Source: Agapetus fuscipes (lineage: Eukaryota; Arthropoda; Insecta; Trichoptera; Glossosomatidae). From it: 64,000 bases of DNA. Under the pieces are notes generated by a model. The model was given only the letters and a program-made list of their open reading frames with translations, ran no database searches and was not told the DNA's origin. How positions within the stretch are numbered: position 1 is the first letter of the stretch; each line of letters begins with the position of its first letter. Of the stretch, positions 42,630 through 64,000 are shown in pieces. The DNA is taken from positions 1,178,001 to 1,242,000 of the forward strand of contig OX637357.1 of NCBI GenBank assembly GCA_951799405.1, given 5' to 3'. The translations under genes were made by a program, and so were the position numbers.

Positions 42630-43470
42630 TAGACAGATCAAAACAGTGAAGAGACATTTGACAAATGATTGCGTTAAAACGCTCATATCTTCACTGGTTC
42701 TGTCTAGGATTGATTACTGCAACATTCTTCTGGCAGGTTTGCCGCGTGTGCAGCTGAGCAGATTGCAGTCTGTGATGAGGGCGTCAGCACGCATTGTGTT
42801 CGGTGCCAGTAAATACGATAGCTGTACACCTTTTCTGCGGGAATTACACTGGTTACCAGTGGAGGCCCGAATACAGTACAAAGTGTGTGCCCTCATGTAC
42901 AGGGCTGTCACTGGCGCGGCACCAGACTACATAAGGGAAATGTGCTCTTTCAGAGACTTGGGGGAGAGACATTGTGCTCTTAGATCGGCACAGAGTGCAG
43001 CCCATGAGATGGTTTTACCTCTCAGATCACAAAAGACTGTTTATGGGGATCGCGCTCTTTACTATGCAGGTCCCCAGCTCTGGAACGATCTTCCTCTGAG
43101 TCTCAGGCGGGCTGCTGACTACGACAGTTTCAGGGGAGGCCTGAAGACACACCTTTTTTCTAAATTTTATGAAATTTCTGAACAGTAGCTCTACTATAAC
43201 TGTATAACTTGGAATTACTTTAATTGTATTTTTGTTTGGTTTCTGAAATTGATGTAGATACAATTTGATTTGATTTTTTGTTCTCGTCAAACGTTGGTGT
43301 AATTTATTGTACTTTGATTTTATATTCTATTGAAATTTATTTTTCTGCCATTTTAAATATTTGTTTGTCCGTAAGTTTAAGTTAATGTTAATTATTGTTT
43401 TTACAATGTGTAAAGCGCCCTTGAGGTGATTGGTCACAATACGGCGCTAAAGAAATCGTCCAAAAAATAA
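42630..43470 (+). pseudogene. L2/CR1-like LINE 3' end
   Basis: ORF 42646-43188: LISSLVLSRIDYCNILLAGL, LRELHWLPVEARIQYKVCAL, YGDRALYYAGPQLWNDLPLS, FRGGLKTHLFS. This is the C-terminal domain following the reverse transcriptase of L2/CR1-type LINEs; the palm motifs are absent. The 3' UTR ends AAGCGCCCTTGAGGTGATTG and ACGGCGCTAAAGAAATCG, an end motif also found at 44050 and 54205. 5'-truncated. Confidence 0.85.
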
Positions 43471-43784
43471 AAAATAAATAAAATAGGAACTTATTGGTTG
43501 CTAAGAGCATTAGTTCAGAATCTGAACAGCGACTTGGATGACAGTCCTGGCGCAGTCATCTGTGCGAAATAAAATATTACACTATAGACAGAACATACAG
43601 TTGTTAGACAATAGATTTATTTTAGAAAATAATATACATTACGGGCAATGTTTTGCTTGTAAAATAGTATTAGTTTAGGTATAATTTCAACAAATAATAT
43701 CACTAATATATTTCAATACAATATTATGCAGGTAAAATGGAAAGATGTTAAAGTGACTGTGTGTAAATATAAAATAAAAGACAT
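43471..43784. other. No gene seen
   Basis: AT-rich. No supported feature. Confidence 0.25.
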
Positions 43785-44110
43785 CCTAGATGGACAGGCA
43801 TCAGAATACCTCAGAGAACTGTGTCAGATGCAGCAAGCCACTAGCTCCAGGACTCTTAAGGTCAGCTAATGTAGGCTCCGCAAGGCTGAGCTTGCCCCTC
43901 AGGGCAACCTCAACCAATTTTGGTGATCGTGCCTTCTCGGTATCGGGCCCAATGGCTTGGAACGAGTTGCCGGTTGAGGTGAAGAAAGAGCAGGACAGGG
44001 CAAGCTTCAGGAGGAAGCTGAAGACGCACCTATTTGAAAGGTCATACCGGGAATAAAGGGCCCTTGAGACTAAATTCTAGTGAAAACGGCGCTTTTAAAA
44101 GAAATCAACC
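43785..44110 (+). pseudogene. L2/CR1-like LINE 3' fragment, second subfamily
   Basis: Encodes SLPLRATSTNFGDRAFSVSG, GPMAWNELPVEVKKEQDRAS and FRRKLKTHLFERSYRE, then a stop and AAAGGGCCCTTGAGAC. It differs from its left neighbour, so it was a separate insertion. Confidence 0.8.
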
Positions 44111-44175
44111 AAATATATCTATACTGTATTTATCACATCTGTCATCAGATAATACCATAATCTTGAAAAAACTGT

Positions 44176-44181
44176 TTTATT
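44176..44181 (-). terminator. Candidate WDR13 polyadenylation signal
   Basis: AATAAA on the minus strand about 190 nt past the WDR13 stop codon at 44369, at the expected distance for a 3' UTR. Confidence 0.45.
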
Positions 44182-44368
44182 TTACTGATGCAGTGCTTTT
44201 TTTTCATGTTTTTTTTTAATGGAGTTCTACAAAGTTTTAGCTGAAGCAATCATGAAGCAAACTCCCAGCTGGAGGAAAATGTGGAAATTAAAATCATCTC
44301 TTAATTTGAAAAGGGACGCCAATAGGAATTGTGTTATAAGGGGCCTAGGAGGTACACATGAGCTCAGT

Positions 44369-58447
<14,079 letters not shown>

Positions 58448-58916
58448 CTTGGTCGACCAAAAAAAAAAGTATTCAACGCGTACTTCCAGGCAGACTGAAC
58501 TAAGGTTTTTTTTTACTTATTATTATTGTGCAATTGAATGGCGATATTGATTTGAAAATAAGTTGAAATGCAAGAGAAATAAAAAAAAACAACACGGCTG
58601 AGTTGAGACGTCATCCGAAATTTTGACAGCGAATTTATGACAGGTGAGTTTTACTATTTACACACCGCTTATTGTTAAAATATCATTAAGTATGGAATCA
58701 TTAGAAAGTTCTTGAATGGATATTTGAAATTTGATATTTTTTCGGCATGCAACTTTCACAAGTCTGTAAAATAATGTTCTGTAGCTATTTATTTTGAATT
58801 ATAAGTTTGAATTTTCAAATTGTATAATGTGTGAATAGGTAACGCGTTGAAATTTTGTAGGTGTGGCAGTTCTACTAAATTATTTTCCCCTACAACTAAT
58901 TGAAAAAGCTTTTAAG
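58448..58916 (-). promoter_or_regulatory. WDR13: WDR13 5' flank between gene and gypsy element
   Basis: About 470 bp of AT-rich sequence must hold the 5' UTR and core promoter of WDR13, unless transcription starts beyond the gypsy insertion. No TATA box or clear initiator was identified. Confidence 0.4.
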
Positions 58917-58920
58917 AAAT

Positions 58921-59085
58921 TGTAGTGATTTTGTACCTAACAGGGCTGTTAATTTTGAATTTTAGAATGCTGCTTCTTTTGTTCCCAAAAACAATAGCTT
59001 GGAAAAAACAATAAAAAATTTGCGTGTAAGAAAAGGGCATGCAAGAGTTTTATTTAATAACACCCAACACTCAAAGACCTTTACA
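58921..59085 (+). repeat. Gypsy 5' LTR
   Basis: TGTAGTGATTTTG to CCTTTACA. Only 165 bp, unusually short. No TATA box is obvious; AATAAA occurs at 59010. Confidence 0.93.
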
Positions 59086-59086
59086 T

Positions 59087-59104
59087 TGGTGACTCCGACT
59101 TGAA
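59087..59104 (+). other. Primer-binding site
   Basis: TGGTGACTCCGACTTGA begins one base past the LTR. From memory of arthropod tRNA-Trp, it is complementary to that 3' end with about two mismatches. Confidence 0.6.
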
Positions 59105-59214
59105 TAAACAGTTAAAAAGGGTGTTATTCCAATTAAATTGTGTTCCAACCAAGTGTCAACAAGTTTTCACCAAAAATAGTGTTTGAAAACCATTTTGTTA
59201 AAAAAAAAAAAAAA

Positions 59215-60051
59215 ATGGCGAGCGGCGAAAATCCAACCACATGCGTTGCGGCGGTTAGCGTCAAGCTAGCTCCTTTCTGGAAGGAGAATGCCGCTTTGTG
59301 GATTCTCCGAGCGGAAACACAATTCCGCCAGGCCAACATCACTGTGGACATAACAAAATTTGACCACTTGGTAATGAGTCTGGATGATGCAACGCTCACA
59401 ATGGTAGCTGATATTGTGACGGCGCCCCCAGCAACAGAAAAATACGAAGCTCTGAAAAAAGCACTTCTAAACGCTTTCCACGAGTCTGAAGAGACTAGAA
59501 TAACAAGGTTGCTCAATGACATACACCTGGGAGACACAAAACCATCACACATGCTGCTCAAAATGAAACAGCTGGCGGGAACAAACTCAGCAGATAGCAC
59601 AATCGTGAAAAGACTGTGGTTACATCGATTACCACAATCCGTCCAAGTTATCTTATCTGGGTCAAATAACCAACCGCTGTCAGAGCAGGCAGCAACGGCA
59701 GACCGGATCATGGAGGTATACCAGAACAGCGAGCATACTGTTGCTGCGACCTCCCAGTCCTCCGCTCTCACTGCATCTTCTACGTCACCCAAGACTGAAG
59801 AATCCAACATGCAGTATATAATTAAACAACTGGAAGCAATCAATAAAAGGTTAGAGCGCCTTGAGCAGTGCAACCGAAACCGCAGCCAGAGCCGTAACCG
59901 AAATCACAACCGTGACCTGAAAAATAATCAGAACGGGAAACAGAACCAGCAGACAGGTTACTGTTACTTCCATAATAAGTACGGAAACAAAGCGTACAAG
60001 TGCACCGAACCCTGCAAGTTTCCGGGAAACTTCACAAGCCCCCCACAGTAG
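59215..60051 (+). CDS. Gypsy Gag
   Basis: Chosen start is [10 protein letters not shown] at 59215, right after a 16-base A run; the frame is open from 59140. The N-terminal capsid-like region ([52 protein letters not shown]) is typical of this gypsy lineage. The C-terminal basic stretch ([15 protein letters not shown]) precedes the zinc motif [19 protein letters not shown]-x2-H-x9-C-x3-C, the unusual CHCC arrangement. The stop TAG at 60049 lies inside the overlap with pol. About 278 residues. Confidence 0.88.
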   Translation: MASGENPTTCVAAVSVKLAPFWKENAALWILRAETQFRQANITVDITKFDHLVMSLDDATLTMVADIVTAPPATEKYEALKKALLNAFHESEETRITRLLNDIHLGDTKPSHMLLKMKQLAGTNSADSTIVKRLWLHRLPQSVQVILSGSNNQPLSEQAATADRIMEVYQNSEHTVAATSQSSALTASSTSPKTEESNMQYIIKQLEAINKRLERLEQCNRNRSQSRNRNHNRDLKNNQNGKQNQQTGYCYFHNKYGNKAYKCTEPCKFPGNFTSPPQ

Positions 60052-63000
60052 CAGCGAGTGAGGAGCTAAAGAAAAATTGCTGCAGACTTGTCATCAGAGA
60101 CCAGCGGTCCAACAAAAGGTTTTTGATCGATACTGGGTCTGACATATCAGCGATCCCAAAAACAGTAAATACACCTCATAAGCTAGCATCACCAACACTG
60201 TATGCTGCAAATGGTACAAGAATTCAGACGTATGGCACGCACACCATCTCCATTGATGTAGGCTTGCGCCGTCTCTTTTCATGGACGTTCATCATTGCAG
60301 ACGTCACTCAACCGATTATAGGTGCGGATTTTTTAAGCCACCACAATCTTCTCGTGGACCTCAAGAAGAAACAACTCGTCGATGGTACCACAGGGCTCAT
60401 AGCCATCGCTAACCGGTTGCTAGGCCCATCAGATGGCCTGTCAACTATTGACGTGAATAACAAAGACGATTATAACATGATACTTCAACAGTTCCCAAGC
60501 ATCACGAGACCTCAAATCCATCATGCATCTACACGACATAGTGTCAAGCACGCCATCCAAACAACTGGACGCCCTGTTTTTGCGAAAGCTCGTCGACTAG
60601 CACCAAAACAGTTGGAAGCTGCTAAGGAGGAGTTTAGAAAAATGTGTGAGCAAGGTATCTGCCAACCATCAAAGAGCAGCTGGTCGAGCCCACTGCATAT
60701 GGTCAGTAAGCCCAATGGAGGTTGGCGACCATGCGGCGACTATAGACAGTTGAATGCTCAAACGATACCGGATCGATACCCGATCCCGAGTTTACAGGAC
60801 TTCTCACACAAATTGAACAAAATGAGCATCTTCAGCACTATTGATCTTACTCGAGCGTACCACCAAATTCCAATTGAAGATGATGATGTGGAAAAAACCG
60901 CAATAATCACACCGTTCGGGTTATTTGAATTTAAAGCGATGCAATTTGGATTGTGCAACGCTGCACAGAGTTTTCAACGGTTCATGCACAAAGTTCTGCA
61001 AGACTTGGAATTCTGTTTTGTCTACATAGACGACATCCTCATAGCATCAAGAGATGCAACGCAACATAAAGATCATCTCAGACAACTGTTCACAAGACTC
61101 ACCGAATATGGACTTGTGATCAATCCTGACAAATGTGTCTTCGGTGCTCAGGAAGTAAAATTCTTAGGCCAACTCATCAACAAACAAGGGATAAAGCCCG
61201 CTGAAGAGAAAGTGAAGGCAATTTGTGATTACGCGTTGCCCACAACTGCAAAAGACTTGAGAAGATTCTTAGGAATGATAAATTTCTATAGAAAATTCAT
61301 CCCCAAGGCAATTGAAAAACAGCAAATACTCTACGACTCCATCGCGAAAGTGAAAAAAGGGGACAAGAAACCGATCACATGGACAGAAGAAATGATTCAC
61401 GCTTTTCAACAAACAAAAACTGATCTGGCAAACGCAACATTGCTAATACACTCTGATGAAAATGCAGAAATCTCCATCATGGTGGACGCATCCAACACTG
61501 CAATGGGAGCCGTCTTGCAACAATCCCACAACCAATGGTCTCCGCTGGCATTCTACTCCAAGAAATTTTCAGCAGCTCAATTGAAATACAGCACATATGA
61601 CAGAGAGCTGACAGCACTATATGAAGCTGTAAAATATTTCCGCAGAATGTTGGAAGGTAGAAGCTTCCATATTAAAACGGATCATAAGCCCATAACTTAT
61701 GCATTTAACAAAAACAAACAAAACGCATCTCCACGACAAGAGCGACAATTGGATTATGTGTCCCAATTCACCACCGACATAAGATATGTGCCAGGTGAGG
61801 AAAATGTTGTTGCAGATGCACTTTCAAGAGTGGAAACTATTGCAATTCCACCGCAAACCGACTTCGAGCAAATGGCAGAAGAACAAAAACAAGATTCAGA
61901 ACTAGAAACATTTTTCACTGAAAATTCTTCACTCCAGATGAAACAACTATTAATTCCCGGAGGCAATAAAATGATTTGGTGTGACACATCAACAGGAACT
62001 ATAAGACCATTTGTTCCCAGAAGTATGAGAAAAAATATTATACAGCAATACCATGATATCAGTCATACTGGACCAAAGCCTACGTACAAATCAATAAGAA
62101 CAAGGTACGTTTGGCCCAACATGCAAAGTGACATAAAAAAGTTGGTAAAGACATGTATCAGTTGCCAAAGGACTAAAACATCCAGGCACACAACAAGTCC
62201 ACTGCAAGAATTTCCTACACCAGACGAAAGATTCCAGTGGATACACATAGACTTGGTAGGACCACTCCCACCATCTCAAGGACAAACCTACTGTCTGACC
62301 ATCATCGATCGATATACAAGATGGCCAGAAGCTATACCAATAAGTGACATCACAGCCAAAACAGTGGCTGCCGCTCTGATCACAAACTGGATAGCAAGAT
62401 TCGGCGTTCCTGCAACTATTGTCACTGATCAAGGACGACAGTTTGAATCCCAGCTATTTTTCGAAATCACAAAAACACTAGGAATCAAACACAACAGGAC
62501 AACAGCCTATCACCCTCAGTCTAACGGCTTAATTGAAAGATGGCATCGTACCCTCAAGGCTGCTATCAAAGCTCACACAACAGTGAAATGGACCGAACAT
62601 CTCCCGATGATTCTCCTTGGCTTGCGGAATGCTATTCGCGAGGACATTGGACACTCTCCAGCAGAACTGACGTATGGAACTACCCTACGACTGCCAGGTG
62701 ACTTCTTCCAAGATACAACACCAGCAGAACCAGGTTCATTCGCAAGAGAACTACAGCAGTCATTACAAGATATAAGACCAACACCAACAGGCAATCATGG
62801 GAAAAGACGGACCTTTGTACACAAAGCACTGAAAGATTGTACACATGTGTTTGTGCGAACTGACGCTTCTCGTACTCCACTACAAGCACCGTACGAGGGA
62901 CCTTTCTCTGTTGCCAAAAAGAGTGAAAAATACTTTTCAGTAATGATAAAAGGTCAAGCTAAAAACATCACCATAGATCGTTTGAAACCAGCCTACATGC

Positions 63001-63167
63001 CTGAAGATACAACAGAAACTACAAACGCAGACCCAAAACCAGTACCAGTAGTAGCTAGAGAAAACACACCAACAACTGCTACTCCTGCAACTCCTGGGAC
63101 TCCTGCTACTACAACCACTACAACAAGATCGGGCCGAAAAGTACACTTTCCAGACAGATTCTACTAA
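60000..63167 (+). CDS. Gypsy Pol: protease, reverse transcriptase, RNase H, integrase
   Basis: Open for 1055 codons in the -1 frame relative to gag. Numbering from 60000: protease [13 protein letters not shown] with DTG at 44-46; reverse transcriptase GDYRQLN and catalytic YIDD at 342-345; RNase H MVDASN with Asp at 496; integrase zinc region ending CISC near 719 and a DDE core at Asp 751, Asp 810 and Glu 846 (D-x35-E). All catalytic residues seen are intact. No chromodomain. The C-terminal tail is Thr/Pro-rich. Expressed presumably as Gag-Pol through frameshifting, since the ATG at 60000 lies inside gag. Domain order PR-RT-RH-IN is the Ty3/gypsy order. Confidence 0.93.
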   Translation: MHRTLQVSGKLHKPPTVAASEELKKNCCRLVIRDQRSNKRFLIDTGSDISAIPKTVNTPHKLASPTLYAANGTRIQTYGTHTISIDVGLRRLFSWTFIIADVTQPIIGADFLSHHNLLVDLKKKQLVDGTTGLIAIANRLLGPSDGLSTIDVNNKDDYNMILQQFPSITRPQIHHASTRHSVKHAIQTTGRPVFAKARRLAPKQLEAAKEEFRKMCEQGICQPSKSSWSSPLHMVSKPNGGWRPCGDYRQLNAQTIPDRYPIPSLQDFSHKLNKMSIFSTIDLTRAYHQIPIEDDDVEKTAIITPFGLFEFKAMQFGLCNAAQSFQRFMHKVLQDLEFCFVYIDDILIASRDATQHKDHLRQLFTRLTEYGLVINPDKCVFGAQEVKFLGQLINKQGIKPAEEKVKAICDYALPTTAKDLRRFLGMINFYRKFIPKAIEKQQILYDSIAKVKKGDKKPITWTEEMIHAFQQTKTDLANATLLIHSDENAEISIMVDASNTAMGAVLQQSHNQWSPLAFYSKKFSAAQLKYSTYDRELTALYEAVKYFRRMLEGRSFHIKTDHKPITYAFNKNKQNASPRQERQLDYVSQFTTDIRYVPGEENVVADALSRVETIAIPPQTDFEQMAEEQKQDSELETFFTENSSLQMKQLLIPGGNKMIWCDTSTGTIRPFVPRSMRKNIIQQYHDISHTGPKPTYKSIRTRYVWPNMQSDIKKLVKTCISCQRTKTSRHTTSPLQEFPTPDERFQWIHIDLVGPLPPSQGQTYCLTIIDRYTRWPEAIPISDITAKTVAAALITNWIARFGVPATIVTDQGRQFESQLFFEITKTLGIKHNRTTAYHPQSNGLIERWHRTLKAAIKAHTTVKWTEHLPMILLGLRNAIREDIGHSPAELTYGTTLRLPGDFFQDTTPAEPGSFARELQQSLQDIRPTPTGNHGKRRTFVHKALKDCTHVFVRTDASRTPLQAPYEGPFSVAKKSEKYFSVMIKGQAKNITIDRLKPAYMPEDTTETTNADPKPVPVVARENTPTTATPATPGTPATTTTTTRSGRKVHFPDRFY
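60024..60030 (+). promoter_or_regulatory. -1 ribosomal frameshift site
   Basis: G GGA AAC in the gag frame (CCG GGA AAC) fits the X XXY YYZ slippery heptamer. It lies in the 52-base gag/pol overlap, 18 nt before the gag stop. A possible stem (GCAGC at 60051, GCTGC at 60079) lies downstream at a longer spacing than usual. Confidence 0.75.
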
Positions 63168-63228
63168 AAACCTAAGAGAAGTCAAGATTCACCGATCACC
63201 ACTTTCATCGCATCTGCCCTTGGCAAAT

Positions 63229-63243
63229 GCTGGAGGGGACCTC
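63229..63243 (+). other. Polypurine tract
   Basis: TGGAGGGGACCTC directly before the 3' LTR. Expected plus-strand primer. Confidence 0.7.
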
Positions 63244-63408
63244 TGTAGTGATTCTGTACCTAACAGGGCTGTTAATTTTGAATTTTAGAATGCTGCTTCT
63301 TTTGTTCCCAAAAACAATAGCTTGGAAAAAACAATAAAAAATTTGCGTGTAAGAAAAGGGCATGCAAGAGTTTTATTTAATAACACCCAACACTCAAAGA
63401 CCTTTACA
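63244..63408 (+). repeat. Gypsy 3' LTR
   Basis: Identical to the 5' LTR except C for T at the eleventh base (GATTCTG versus GATTTTG). Confidence 0.93.
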
Positions 63409-63412
63409 AAAT

Positions 63413-64000
63413 AAACACAGATGTCACACATCACAACAACTAGAGATTTCTTCTTCTTCTTTGAGAATAAAAATTCCTTTCAATATTTTGAATTACCTAC
63501 TTACTTTTGTGAACCGCATTAGCTTTCAATAATTTTGAAATATTAATATCTTACTAAGAATACATTTCTTAATTTTTTTCTGAACGGACATAGAACATTA
63601 CCAATTGAAATAGGTTTATGAATTTCCCTTTGAGCAATCAAAAGCCAAATATTTGACGCCATAACATTTTTGTTTTTTGAATTTGTATTCAATCCATGAT
63701 TAGTACTTTTTGCCCTTATTTATTCTTGCAACGTGTTTTGAAATCATTCTCTATGCTCTTCTTTTTGATAGATTGAAAAACAAAATTTGAAATAACGGAC
63801 CCCGCAAAAAAATTCAATGGATTTGATATAGTAGATTCCACAGACAACAAAATTGTGACATCAAATGACCGGCTTGCTAGGGAAATGAAAAACAAAATAT
63901 ATTTATTGGCTCTTGGTAGCTAACGACCACAGTCTTATAGACGTGTGACGTTTGCTCGCTGAAAGAAATTGATTAAATTTTTTTCTCATGTGACATCTCA
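63413..64000. other. No gene seen
   Basis: AT-rich. TGGATTTGATATAG.. and GGCTTGCTAGGGAAATGA, then ACGTGTGACGTTTGC near the end, resemble the decayed dispersed repeat at 1520-1690, 2216 and 37300. No coding feature. Confidence 0.3.

Larger units (their letters stand above)
58921..63408 (+). mobile_element. Ty3/gypsy retrotransposon, CsRn1/Kabuki-like, apparently complete
   Basis: 4488 bp. 165-bp LTRs (58921-59085, 63244-63408) differ by one base. TSD AAAT (58917-58920, 63409-63412). Primer-binding site follows the 5' LTR; a polypurine tract precedes the 3' LTR. Gag and pol ORFs are open and overlap in -1 frame. There is no envelope gene. The single LTR difference means a very recent insertion. 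The CsRn1-lineage assignment rests on the CHCC-type Gag zinc motif and a primer site resembling the tRNA-Trp 3' end. Confidence 0.93.

Noticed and set aside
42646..43188. Host gene with a 180-codon ORF
   Set aside because: Sequence pattern LHWLPV...GDRA...WNDLP..FRGGLKTHLF is the L2/CR1 LINE C-terminus, and sister fragments are nearby.
59133..59873. Minus-strand 246-codon ORF over gypsy gag
   Set aside because: Shadow of the gag reading frame; no recognisable domain.

Overview
This is a repeat-dominated stretch of a metazoan nuclear genome, most probably an arthropod. The evidence is a spliced WDR13-type gene with GT-AG introns, an R1/TRAS-like LINE, a mariner, a CsRn1/Kabuki-like Ty3/gypsy element, L2/CR1-like LINEs, and dozens of tRNA-derived SINEs. 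There is no operon structure, CRISPR or bacterial signal. Only two stretches look like host coding sequence; nearly everything else is transposon-derived. Family names such as SINE-A, T or M1 are labels made up for this annotation. Repeat boundaries are good to roughly 5-20 bases unless target-site duplications (TSDs) are quoted.

Host genes. (1) A WDR13 (WD-repeat protein 13) orthologue lies on the minus strand, 58447 to 44369, in 11 coding exons joined by consistent GT-AG phases into a predicted 434-residue protein. Its introns are packed with repeats. The acceptor and first part of exon 10 are tandemly multiplied in an in-frame 129-bp array (45059-45620). Eroded partial copies of exon 3 and of the end of exon 6 also lie in neighbouring introns. 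(2) An unrecognised two-exon ORF (90 residues, minus strand, 40835-40392) sits next to a 30-bp minisatellite (40849-42200).

Layout. 1-10.7 kb: SINEs, LINE tails, MITEs. 10.7-14.3 kb: a dead mariner interrupted by an R1-like LINE fragment (12-bp TSD) and by a second LINE (6-bp TSD). 14.3-40.4 kb: a mosaic of SINE-A, SINE-B, LINE fragments, fold-back elements and a solo LTR. 40.4-42.2 kb: the small ORF and the minisatellite. 42.6-44.1 kb: L2-like LINE 3' ends. 44.4-58.4 kb: WDR13. 58.9-63.4 kb: a young, apparently complete gypsy element with 165-bp LTRs, inserted 473 bp upstream of the WDR13 start codon.

Repeat families. SINE-A and SINE-B are tRNA-derived and have recognisable A and B boxes. 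They occur alone, as A-B dimers, and (SINE-A) behind a 5S rRNA-derived head. 'T' is a ~250-bp sequence present in some 40 copies. Four copies still sit behind LINE coding ends, so T is best read as a LINE 3' UTR whose 5'-truncated copies litter the window. It has three subfamilies with different terminal simple repeats. 'LINE-P' denotes fragments encoding the RWFGHVERM...KGRGRPRK-type C-terminus of LINE reverse transcriptase ORFs. 'L2-like' denotes fragments encoding the GDRAFSVAGP..WN.LP C-terminus. M1-M8 are small inverted-repeat elements. FB-1 and FB-2 are fold-back elements.
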